Below are positions 1-5,326 of a stretch of DNA of 6,778 nucleotides, piece after piece; position 1 is the stretch's first letter, and every line of letters begins with the position of its first letter. Below the pieces are notes generated by a model. That model worked only from the letters and a program-made list of their open reading frames with translations. It had not been told where the DNA came from and made no database searches. Position numbers and translations under genes: made by a program. Location of the stretch: positions 1 through 6,778 of the forward strand of contig PWLK01000021.1 in assembly GCA_003560545.1 (NCBI GenBank), read 5' to 3'. The DNA is from Candidatus Woesearchaeota archaeon (GTDB taxonomy: Archaea > Nanobdellota > Nanobdellia > Woesearchaeales > 21-14-0-10-32-9).

Positions 1-1244
1 CACTAATACCTCTTTACGGGTTAGGCGAGAACGCTTTGGAGCAGTTCAGGTTCCTGAGCATGATCCTCGGAGCCAGCTTTGGAAGCATTGTAAGCCTCGG
101 CATCGGGCCTATCGTTACGGCTAGCATTGTGTTGCAGTTGCTTAACGGTTCAGGGATTGTAAACTTTGAGCTTACAACCCAGGATGGCAGGAGGCGTTTC
201 CAGGGAACCCAGAAAATACTAGCTGTTTTCTTCGTAGTAGTTGAATCATTTGTATTCGTATTAATGGGAGGCTTAACCCCTGTTCCCGGGATAAGCCCTT
301 TAATCCTCGTTGGACAGCTTATCATCGGGGGTTTATTCATTTTGTTCATGGATGAGATTGTGAGCAAGTACGGGTTTGGCTCAGGTGTAGGGTTGTTCAT
401 CGTTGCAGGTGTAAGCCAGGAGATAATGATAAGGACTTTCAACCCTTTACCAAGTCCTTTAAACCCTGATATCCCTGCAGGTGCTATACCTGCAATTATA
501 CAAAGCATTGGCTTGGGTGATACGACTATTGCGAGTATTGAGTTCATGGCTATCCTTGCTACACTGGTTGTGTTTGCATTCGTTGTTTTCGTTCAGGCCA
601 TGAAAGTAGAAATCCCATTGAGTTTTGGCCGTGTGAAAGGGCACGGGGTGAGGTGGCCTCTTAATTTCTTGTACGCCAGTGTTATCCCTGTCATCCTTGT
701 TTCTGCTTTGATTGCTAATCTTCAGTTACTAGCCAGGCTTTTTGAGAATATGGGCATGCCTATTTTTGGCACGTTTTCAGGTGAGATTCCCACGTCAGGC
801 CTTGTTTTCTGGTTTACAGCTCCTAATATATTGGAGGAAATAGTGATAGGCACTTTCAGCCTTGTCAGCGTAGGGCAGGCTTTGACTTACATTGTTGTAT
901 TCGTTATTGGGGCTACTGTTTTCAGTATTTTCTGGGTTCAGACGGCTGGCCTTGATGCGGGTAGCCAGGCGAAGCAGATGATGGCTTCCGGGTTGCAGGT
1001 TCCTGGTTTTAGGAGGGATCAAAGGGTTCTGGAAAGATTGTTGAAAAGGTATATTGGTCCTCTAACTGTTATGGGGGGTATATCTATTGGCTTGCTCGCA
1101 AGCGTTGCGGATTTGACAGGTGCGATTGGCACTGGTACAGGTATATTATTGGCGGTTATGATTGTTTACAAGATTTACGAAGAGATTGCTAAGCAGCACA
1201 TGTATGACATGAATCCTATGATGAGGAAGTTCGTGTCCAACTAA
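1..1244 (+). CDS. secY: Protein translocase subunit SecY (partial, 5' end outside window)
   Basis: Central pore subunit of the SecYE-beta channel, which moves unfolded proteins across, or inserts them into, the cytoplasmic membrane. The frame is open from base 3, where it reads IPLYGLGENALEQF, and ends at TAA 1242-1244. About 413 residues are visible, and the missing N-terminus should carry the start and the first part of TM1. Family marks visible in order are the plug/TM2 region (GASFGSIVSLGIGPIVTASI), the FQGTQK loop, about eight further hydrophobic segments, and the conserved cytosolic loop GLQVPGFRRDQRVLERLLKR with its basic residues. This last loop is the ribosome-contacting 8/9 loop in SecY/Sec61. 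The archaeal rather than bacterial style and the DUF106 gene 18 bases downstream agree. The methionine-like codon at base 36 is only an internal TTG. Identification is very secure. Confidence 0.97.
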   Translation, partial: LIPLYGLGENALEQFRFLSMILGASFGSIVSLGIGPIVTASIVLQLLNGSGIVNFELTTQDGRRRFQGTQKILAVFFVVVESFVFVLMGGLTPVPGISPLILVGQLIIGGLFILFMDEIVSKYGFGSGVGLFIVAGVSQEIMIRTFNPLPSPLNPDIPAGAIPAIIQSIGLGDTTIASIEFMAILATLVVFAFVVFVQAMKVEIPLSFGRVKGHGVRWPLNFLYASVIPVILVSALIANLQLLARLFENMGMPIFGTFSGEIPTSGLVFWFTAPNILEEIVIGTFSLVSVGQALTYIVVFVIGATVFSIFWVQTAGLDAGSQAKQMMASGLQVPGFRRDQRVLERLLKRYIGPLTVMGGISIGLLASVADLTGAIGTGTGILLAVMIVYKIYEEIAKQHMYDMNPMMRKFVSN

Positions 1245-1253
1245 AGGAGGGTG
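1245..1253 (+). promoter_or_regulatory. Shine-Dalgarno of the DUF106 gene
   Basis: The run AGGAGGGTG sits directly after the secY stop and is complementary to the archaeal 16S 3' end. It ends 9 bases before ATG 1263. It argues against the GTG inside it (1251) being the start codon. Confidence 0.6.
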
Positions 1254-1262
1254 GTTACTTTG

Positions 1263-1991
1263 ATGGAATTGTTTTTGTCGTTAAGTTATTTTTGGATAAT
1301 CTTATTGCTGGCTATAGTTGTTTCTCTTATTACCACCCTGATTTACAAGTTCGCGACGAATCAGGATGAGATTAAACGGATTAAGGCTGATATTAAGAAG
1401 CTTCGTGAGAAGATGAAGAAGCATAAGGATAACCAGAAGAAGCTCATGGAGATCAACCAGGAGATGATGTCTAAGAACTTCGCTGTGATGAAGCAGTCTT
1501 TGAGGGCTATGCTTTATTCTTTCCTGCCTATCATCTTAATTCTTTCGTGGATGGCAGGAAACCTTGTTTACCAGCCCATCATGCCTGGCGAGGAGTTCAC
1601 CGTTGAGGCTTTTTTCTCCGAGGATTACGAAGGAGACCTGGATAGCGTTATTTTATCGATAATGCCTGAGATGACGGTTCATAATAGGGAAAATATAAAT
1701 AATGGTATTGCCTGGACTCTTAGTGCTGGGTCTGAGGGAAGCTATAACTTGCAGTTCGAAGGGGAGACTTTCAGGGAGAGCAAAGCAGTCATTGTTACAA
1801 GCATTAAGGACTACGAGCAGCCCGTTGAAGAGTACGATTCAGATCTTGAAAGAGTGGTTGTTGGCAACGAAGTTGTAAGGCCTTTCGGGGATACGAGTTT
1901 GTTCGGCTGGAGGCCTGGTTGGCTTGGAGCTTACATTTTGTTGACTATTCCGCTCAGTATTTTGTTGAGAAAAGTTTTGGGGGTGGCATAA
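1263..1991 (+). CDS. DUF106/EMC3/TMCO1-family (Oxa1-superfamily) membrane insertase with extracytoplasmic insert
   Basis: Archaeal Oxa1-superfamily insertase homologue, thought to help integrate membrane proteins beside SecY. The 242 residues show TM1 at about 5-28, a charged coiled coil at about 34-75 (DEIKRIKADIKKLREKMKK), TM2 at about 83-103 after the family motif KQSLRAMLYSFLPI, and TM3 at about 219-236, entered by FGWRPGWLGAY and ending LLRKVLG. In this family the coiled coil is cytosolic and the TM2-TM3 loop lies outside. Here that loop holds about 100 residues (107-210) with a beta-strand-like pattern, larger than the short loop I expect in euryarchaeal members. I chose ATG 1263 because GGAGGGTGG lies just upstream and TM1 begins directly after it. 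GTG 1251 overlaps that Shine-Dalgarno, and TTG 1260 remains possible. It lies 18 bases after secY, so the two are probably co-transcribed. Confidence 0.9.
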   Translation: MELFLSLSYFWIILLLAIVVSLITTLIYKFATNQDEIKRIKADIKKLREKMKKHKDNQKKLMEINQEMMSKNFAVMKQSLRAMLYSFLPIILILSWMAGNLVYQPIMPGEEFTVEAFFSEDYEGDLDSVILSIMPEMTVHNRENINNGIAWTLSAGSEGSYNLQFEGETFRESKAVIVTSIKDYEQPVEEYDSDLERVVVGNEVVRPFGDTSLFGWRPGWLGAYILLTIPLSILLRKVLGVA

Positions 1992-1995
1992 AAAA

Positions 1996-2343
1996 ATGGT
2001 TGAAAAGAAAAGTAGTGGCGGTGGTAAAACCGTTGATGAAGGAAAGGCATGTGCGGTTCTCTCCTATATTTTGGTGGGAATCATATGGTACTTCGTGGAT
2101 GAGAAGATGAAGAAGAACTCTTACGCGAAGTTCCACGTGAAGCAAGCGCTCGTATTATTGTTTTTGAGCATTGCTATTAGTATTGTTGGATCGGTCATTC
2201 CGATTATTGGCTGGTTCATAATATTGCCGCTTGGCTCTTTATTCACATTTGTATTGTGGATTATAGGGATTATAAATTCTCTGAGCGGTAAGGAGAAGAA
2301 ACTGCCTATTGTTGGTGGGTTCGCGAAGCACCTGACCTTTTAA
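1996..2343 (+). CDS. Small DUF4870/Tic20-like membrane protein
   Basis: A 115-residue integral membrane protein of the DUF4870 (Tic20-like) type, whose biochemical role is not established. A polar, glycine- and lysine-rich N-terminus (1-15) is followed by TM1 at about 18-34 and a short basic loop. Next comes the family hallmark KFHVKQALVL at 45-54, then TM2 at about 49-66 and further hydrophobic segments at about 68-80 and 82-96. The C-terminus is short and basic. The ATG lies 4 bases after the DUF106 stop, and a GGGGTGG at the end of that gene can act as ribosome binding site, so it is translated from the secY-DUF106 transcript. A T tract just after the stop closes the unit. Its place beside a translocon pore and an insertase makes a membrane-biogenesis role tempting, but that is inference. 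The family assignment rests on the FHxxQ motif and topology. Confidence 0.8.
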   Translation: MVEKKSSGGGKTVDEGKACAVLSYILVGIIWYFVDEKMKKNSYAKFHVKQALVLLFLSIAISIVGSVIPIIGWFIILPLGSLFTFVLWIIGIINSLSGKEKKLPIVGGFAKHLTF

Positions 2344-2348
2344 AGAAA

Positions 2349-2368
2349 TTTTTTTTTCTTTTTTTTTT
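2349..2368 (+). terminator. T-tract terminator after the secY-DUF106-DUF4870 unit
   Basis: Twenty bases, all T except for one C, begin 5 bases after the stop codon with no hairpin before them. This is the typical archaeal intrinsic termination signal on the non-template strand. It sits immediately before the next TATA box. Confidence 0.75.
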
Positions 2369-2376
2369 AGATAATA

Positions 2377-2384
2377 TTTATAAA
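2377..2384 (+). promoter_or_regulatory. TATA box for the eL34-eL14 unit
   Basis: TTTATAAA, preceded by an A-rich stretch, is centred about 27 bases before ATG 2408. Archaeal transcription starts about 22-27 bases from the TATA centre, so the transcript should begin at or just before the start codon. No Shine-Dalgarno is present, which suggests a leaderless message. Confidence 0.75.
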
Positions 2385-2407
2385 TCGTTCTTGTTTCCCT
2401 GGTTTTT

Positions 2408-2671
2408 ATGAGTGAAGCTAAGGTTAAGTCGAGGAATTTCAGGAAGGTTCGGGTTAGGACTGTTAAGGGCTCTAAGGATGTTTTTAAGAGGAGGAGGCCT
2501 AAGCTCGGTGTTTGTAGTGTTACCAGGGAGTCTTTGAAGGGTGTTCCTAGGGCTTTGCCTGGTGATTTGAAGAATGTTCCGAGGAGTGCTAGGAGGCCTA
2601 GCAGGCCTTTCGGCGGTGTTTTGTCGAGTAGGGCTTCACGTTTGGAGATTAAGAAAAGGATTAGGAAGTAG
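2408..2671 (+). CDS. rpl34e: 50S ribosomal protein eL34 (L34e), zinc ligands mostly lost
   Basis: Ribosomal large-subunit protein shared by archaea and eukaryotes. The 87-residue, strongly basic protein keeps the family pattern: an N-terminal SRNFRKVRVRT segment, then RRPKLGVC, then LKGVPRALP (43-51), and RRPSRPFGG (62-70) before a basic tail. Canonical archaeal eL34 carries a four-cysteine zinc ribbon arranged as CxxC and CxxC. Here only C36 remains. The other three ligand places hold T39, S73 and A76, so zinc binding is very unlikely. ATG 2408 is set by the TATA spacing. The next gene is eL14, the usual archaeal partner, but the cytidylate kinase gene often lying between them is missing. 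Codons are T/G-rich, like the other housekeeping genes here. Confidence 0.93.
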   Translation: MSEAKVKSRNFRKVRVRTVKGSKDVFKRRRPKLGVCSVTRESLKGVPRALPGDLKNVPRSARRPSRPFGGVLSSRASRLEIKKRIRK

Positions 2672-2718
2672 GGTCTGTGGCTTGCCTTGGTGACATGGCA
2701 AGGGTTTCTTTTCAGACC
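2672..2718 (+). other. Nested inverted repeats in the eL34-eL14 spacer (possible structured RNA element)
   Basis: The spacer contains two nested perfect 6-base inverted repeats. The outer pair is GGTCTG (2672-2677) with CAGACC (2713-2718). The inner pair is CTTGCC (2681-2686) with GGCAAG (2697-2702) around a 10-base loop. Between the stems are 3 bases on the left and 10 pyrimidine-rich bases on the right. In RNA this folds as a stem, an asymmetric internal loop and an upper stem-loop, ending 8 bases before the eL14 Shine-Dalgarno. It could be a protein-binding leader, a processing site or a small RNA. Function is unknown and chance is not excluded. Confidence 0.45.
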
Positions 2719-2726
2719 GGATTGGT

Positions 2727-2733
2727 AGGTGAT
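2727..2733 (+). promoter_or_regulatory. Shine-Dalgarno that fixes the eL14 start
   Basis: AGGTGAT is a perfect match to the archaeal anti-Shine-Dalgarno and lies 5 bases before ATG 2739. It selects that ATG over the in-frame TTG at 2733, which overlaps it. Confidence 0.75.
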
Positions 2734-2738
2734 TGGAA

Positions 2739-3155
2739 ATGTTTGAAGTTGGAAGTTTATGTGTTAAGTTGGCTGGCAGGGATGCTGGCAAGAAGTGTGT
2801 TGTCGTCGATGTTTTGGATGACGCTCATGTTTTGGTTGATGGGGAGACTCGTAGGAGGAAGTGTAATTTGAGGCATTTGGATCCTTTGGGTGAGTCTTTG
2901 GATGTTAAGAAGGGGGCTTCCAGGGCTGATGTTAAGAAGGCTTTTAAGGCGATTGGTGTTGAGTTGACGGATTCTAAGCCTAAGAAGGTTGGTGAGAGGC
3001 CTAAGAAGCAGAAGGTTAGGAAGTCTGAGTTGGCAGTGCCTGAGGAGAAAGCTTCTAAGAAGGCTGCTCCTGCCAAGGAAAAACCAGTTCCTGAGCCTGA
3101 GAGTGCTGAAAAAGCCGATGAGAGTGTTTCTAAGGATTCTGTTAAGAAAGAATAA
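2739..3155 (+). CDS. rpl14e: 50S ribosomal protein eL14 (L14e) with long charged C-terminal tail
   Basis: Ribosomal large-subunit protein with an RNA-binding KOW domain. The opening MFEVGSLCVKLAGRDAGKKC and the following strands to VLVDG (about residues 3-35) match the archaeal eL14 KOW motif, and RRRKCNLRHLDPL (38-50) is its conserved close. Archaeal eL14 normally ends soon after, at roughly 75-95 residues. Here the 138-residue protein continues through a short basic helix (62-75) into a low-complexity Lys/Glu/Ala/Pro/Ser tail (about 80-138), likely disordered. There is no TATA box in the 67-base spacer, so it is read from the eL34 promoter, and a strong Shine-Dalgarno decides the start. Composition is T/G-rich, like eL34. 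A T tract follows the stop. The identification is secure. The tail's role is unknown. Confidence 0.93.
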   Translation: MFEVGSLCVKLAGRDAGKKCVVVDVLDDAHVLVDGETRRRKCNLRHLDPLGESLDVKKGASRADVKKAFKAIGVELTDSKPKKVGERPKKQKVRKSELAVPEEKASKKAAPAKEKPVPEPESAEKADESVSKDSVKKE

Positions 3156-3160
3156 AAACC

Positions 3161-3178
3161 TCTTTTTCTTTTTGTTTT
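3161..3178 (+). terminator. T-tract terminator after eL14
   Basis: A pyrimidine run broken only by one G, with 15 T in 18 bases, begins 5 bases after the eL14 stop. It precedes a new TATA box, consistent with the end of the eL34-eL14 unit. Confidence 0.65.
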
Positions 3179-3199
3179 CACTCTTCAATAACAACAAAC

Positions 3200-3207
3200 T
3201 TTATAAA
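3200..3207 (+). promoter_or_regulatory. TATA box of the TrmB-family regulator
   Basis: TTTATAAA preceded by an A-rich stretch predicts transcription from about 3228-3231. That leaves a leader of about 18 bases to ATG 3248, or about 50 bases to ATG 3281. Unlike the other clear promoters here it does not sit 27 bases from a start codon, so this gene has a leader. Confidence 0.7.
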
Positions 3208-3266
3208 TTAGTTCGTATTACTCACCAACAGATTGTAACAATAAACTATGTCGCGATACAATAAAC

Positions 3267-3272
3267 AGGTGA
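3267..3272 (+). promoter_or_regulatory. Shine-Dalgarno for the TrmB regulator's preferred start
   Basis: AGGTGA lies 8 bases before ATG 3281, and nothing similar precedes ATG 3248. This favours 3281, which also gives the usual short N-terminus before the helix-turn-helix. Confidence 0.6.
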
Positions 3273-3280
3273 AAAACAAC

Positions 3281-4078
3281 ATGATCGTACAAAAAGACTT
3301 TTTAAACAAACTCAAGGATTTCGGCATCAACAGCTACGAAGCAAAGATATGGACAGCCCTCTTAAGCAGAGGCGTGAGCACAGCCGGAGAACTCTCCGAT
3401 ATCGCAAACGTGCCAAGGAGCAGGTCTTACGACGTCTTAGAAAGTCTTGAAAAAAAAGGCTTTGTCATAATGAAACTGGGCAAACCCATAAAATACATCG
3501 CGGTACCCCCAAAAGAAGTCGTTGAAAGAGTCAAAAAGAACATCAAGACAGAAGCAGAAACAAGCATGAAAATGATTGACGAGATAAAAAAAACAGAGAT
3601 ACTTAACGACTTAACCACGTTGCACACACAAGGCGTAGACCTCCTGGACCCTTCAGAGCTTTCAGGAAGCGTAAAAGGAAGAGACAACTTATACGACCAC
3701 CTCAACATGATGATAAAAGAAGCAGAGGAAAGCATCATCATTGTAACAACAGAAGAAGGCCTTAAAAGAAAAGCAGATTTCTTCATAAGAAACCTTAGGA
3801 AAGCCAAGGAAAGAGGAGTCCAGATAAGAATCGCTGCCCCGATAACCAAGGAAACAGATGCAATAAAAGAACTAAGGAAGATCGCAGAGATAAGAAACAT
3901 GGACTTAAGCGCAAGGTTCTGCATTTCAGACAAGTCATCAATCCTGTTCATGATGGCACACGACGCAGACATCCACGAAGGCTACGACGTAGGCATATGG
4001 GTTAACACAGATTTCTTTGCAAACGCCTTAACCCAGTTATTCGACCTCGCATGGAAAGCCATAAAAGTAAAAGCGTAA
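3281..4078 (+). CDS. TrmB-family transcriptional regulator
   Basis: DNA-binding regulator of the archaeal TrmB family. The 265 residues begin with a winged helix-turn-helix (about 8-76): LKDFGINSYEAKIWTALLSR, then the recognition region ELSDIANVPRSRSYDVLESL and the wing with KPIKYIAVPP. A helical linker (78-107, probable dimer coiled coil) leads to an alpha/beta effector domain (about 115-262) with SIIIVTTEEGL and QIRIAAPIT strands. This resembles the phospholipase D-like C-terminal fold of TrmB proteins, without a visible HxK catalytic motif. ATG 3281 is chosen for its Shine-Dalgarno. ATG 3248 would add 11 residues. Composition is odd: bases 3841-3900 contain 7 T, against 18 in 2881-2940 of eL14, and codons favour A or C at the third place. 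Target genes and ligand cannot be read from the sequence, and no sugar genes are nearby. Confidence 0.88.
   Translation: MIVQKDFLNKLKDFGINSYEAKIWTALLSRGVSTAGELSDIANVPRSRSYDVLESLEKKGFVIMKLGKPIKYIAVPPKEVVERVKKNIKTEAETSMKMIDEIKKTEILNDLTTLHTQGVDLLDPSELSGSVKGRDNLYDHLNMMIKEAEESIIIVTTEEGLKRKADFFIRNLRKAKERGVQIRIAAPITKETDAIKELRKIAEIRNMDLSARFCISDKSSILFMMAHDADIHEGYDVGIWVNTDFFANALTQLFDLAWKAIKVKA
4061..4067 (+). promoter_or_regulatory. Possible TATA box of the unidentified gene at 4090
   Basis: ATAAAAG lies inside the last codons of the TrmB gene, centred 26 bases before ATG 4090. That is the spacing seen at the other leaderless starts. The match to the consensus is weak and it could be coincidental. Confidence 0.35.
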
Positions 4079-4089
4079 TCCTGATTGGT

Positions 4090-4530
4090 ATGGCGCTGAA
4101 ATCACTGGAAGAACTCGCAAGTCCTTACGGAGTACACAAATCAACAACTATTGTAACGCAGTACAACCCTCATTTTAACTTCTACGATTATATCACAAGC
4201 AGGAAGGATGAATATAAAGAAGTTACTTCTCCTGTAACCAGGAACTTTGGCACTCAGGAAGACGAAAACAAAATATTGGAAGAAGCAATGCCTTTAATAG
4301 AAGAAGAACTAGCAGGTATTAAGCCTGGCACTGACAAGGACAGACTTATAGGTGCACAGAAAATTAAGTATGCTGCGGCAGGCCTCATAAAAAATTATAA
4401 GAATGATATAATTAATGCTGCCGAAAAGTTGTGCGACGGGTCAGACGCAAATATATGCCTGGTAAGGTACAAGTATTTCACGGACGAAAAATTGCAGGCC
4501 AGATTTGAGCTTTTCAAGAAACGAGAATGA
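4090..4530 (+). CDS. Hypothetical protein, 146 residues, unrecognised
   Basis: I do not recognise this protein. It is soluble-looking, mixed-charge and without signal peptide or membrane segment. The first third has aromatic residues (YNPHFNFYDY at 25-34), the middle an acidic helix (EDENKILEEAMPLIEEEL, 57-74), and the rest looks helical with a basic end. Two cysteines (115 and 123) do not form a metal motif. It begins 11 bases after the TrmB stop and has no Shine-Dalgarno. A weak TATA-like ATAAAAG at the leaderless distance supports ATG 4090, while an ATG at 4051 overlaps the TrmB gene and seems unlikely. Its composition is intermediate between the A/C-rich TrmB gene and the T/G-rich genes that follow. 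Continuous reading frame and sensible codon use make it a likely real gene. Function is unknown. Confidence 0.7.
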   Translation: MALKSLEELASPYGVHKSTTIVTQYNPHFNFYDYITSRKDEYKEVTSPVTRNFGTQEDENKILEEAMPLIEEELAGIKPGTDKDRLIGAQKIKYAAAGLIKNYKNDIINAAEKLCDGSDANICLVRYKYFTDEKLQARFELFKKRE

Positions 4531-4555
4531 CAACATCGCTAATTTCTGCAAAACC

Positions 4556-4562
4556 TTTTTAA
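4556..4562 (+). promoter_or_regulatory. TATA-like box of the TraB-family gene
   Basis: TTTTTAA is centred 27 bases before ATG 4586 and has an A-rich stretch upstream, the same geometry as at 2377 and 5295. It implies a leaderless message and supports ATG 4586 over the upstream in-frame TTG 4505. Confidence 0.5.
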
Positions 4563-4585
4563 CTATATTATTCGTGCTCATTAAA

Positions 4586-5284
4586 ATGGATTACAAGGAA
4601 AGGCTGAGAATTGTAGGGACAAGCCATGTGTCAAGGGAGTCCCATGAGCGTATAAGAAAGGCTTTCACAGATTTTAAGCCCACAGTTATATGCTTAGAGC
4701 TTGACAGGGCTCGGCTTGAAGGCCTTTTGTCTAAGAAAAAGCCTAGTATGAACCCTTTGATTGCGGCAAGGATTGGCTTAACAGGCTATGTTTTCTCTAT
4801 TATCGGAAGGGTTGTCCAGAAGAAAATAGGGAATCTTTCAGGGATTATGCCTGGCAGCGAAATGCTTTTAGGGGAAAAGCTTGCCAGGAATAACAATTTA
4901 AAGCTTGCCCTGATAGACCAGGATGTTGCTATAACTCTTAGGAATATGAGCAAAAAAGTTTCTTTCAGGGAGAAGGCAAGGCTTGTTTTTGACTTGTTGT
5001 TATCCCCATTTTCTAGGAAGAGAAGGATGAGCATAGACCTCACAAGGATTCCTAAGGATGAGGTTATAAAAAAGGTTCTTGGTGAGATGAAAAAAAGGTA
5101 TCCTTTGCTTCATAAGGTGTTGGTGGATGACAGGAACAAGGTTATGGCGAAAAGGATTTTCTTTTTGTTAAGGCAGGATCCTGGGGACAGGGTTTTGGCG
5201 GTTGTGGGTGCAGGCCATGTTGAGGGCTTGGAGAAGGAGTTAGAGTCTCTTGCTGCGTCCAATTTGTATTTTCCGGGTGCTTAA
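4586..5284 (+). CDS. TraB/PrgY (TIKI/GumN-superfamily) domain protein, short form
   Basis: Member of the TraB/PrgY family, part of the TIKI/GumN/EreA-ChaN-like group of predicted metal-dependent hydrolases. Some members act on peptides, but the archaeal role is unknown. The 232 residues carry both GxxH motifs: GTSH (11-14) at the end of the first strand and GAGH (208-211) in VVGAGHVEGL. They also carry ICLELDRAR (35-43, with E38 the usual acidic residue), PGSEM near the middle and DDRNKVMAKRI (181-191). Typical archaeal TraB proteins are about 380-400 residues, with several C-terminal membrane helices. This one stops right after the hydrolase-like domain. ATG 4586 is chosen because the family's first strand (LRIVGTSH) begins 7 residues in and a TATA-like box lies at the leaderless distance. 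It precedes a membrane protein gene with its own promoter. Confidence 0.87.
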   Translation: MDYKERLRIVGTSHVSRESHERIRKAFTDFKPTVICLELDRARLEGLLSKKKPSMNPLIAARIGLTGYVFSIIGRVVQKKIGNLSGIMPGSEMLLGEKLARNNNLKLALIDQDVAITLRNMSKKVSFREKARLVFDLLLSPFSRKRRMSIDLTRIPKDEVIKKVLGEMKKRYPLLHKVLVDDRNKVMAKRIFFLLRQDPGDRVLAVVGAGHVEGLEKELESLAASNLYFPGA

Positions 5285-5294
5285 AACACTAATA

Positions 5295-5304
5295 TTTTTA
5301 TATT
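5295..5304 (+). promoter_or_regulatory. TATA box of the M50-like membrane protein gene
   Basis: TTTTTATATT is centred about 27 bases before ATG 5327. No Shine-Dalgarno precedes that ATG, so the message is probably leaderless and the gene is transcribed separately from the TraB-family gene. Confidence 0.65.
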
Positions 5305-5326
5305 AAGAGTGTGATTTATTGTTTTT

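Noticed and set aside
14..547. Minus-strand open frame of 177 codons opposite secY
   Set aside because: It lies fully opposite the conserved secY frame, gives proline- and threonine-rich sequence of no known family, and has no promoter or ribosome binding site.
2672..2738. Spacer structure as a tRNA, box C/D or H/ACA guide RNA
   Set aside because: There is no tRNA cloverleaf, no C and D box pair, and no ACA/ANA box after the outer stem. The left side of the internal loop has only 3 bases, so I list it only as an unassigned structured element.
2757..3197. Two long minus-strand open frames opposite eL14
   Set aside because: They arise from the T/G-rich, repetitive codons of eL14. Their products are Leu/Arg- or Ser/Phe-rich and unlike any family, while the plus-strand frame is a clear ribosomal protein.
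3427..3972. Minus-strand open frame of 181 codons opposite the TrmB gene, seemingly hydrophobic
   Set aside because: It mirrors the A-rich codons of the regulator, and the hydrophobicity comes from the antisense of Lys/Glu/Ile codons. The plus-strand protein has clear domains.
4505..4585. Upstream extension of the TraB-family protein to TTG 4505
   Set aside because: It would overlap the previous gene, adds residues before a complete family N-terminus, and spans the TATA-like box at 4556-4562.
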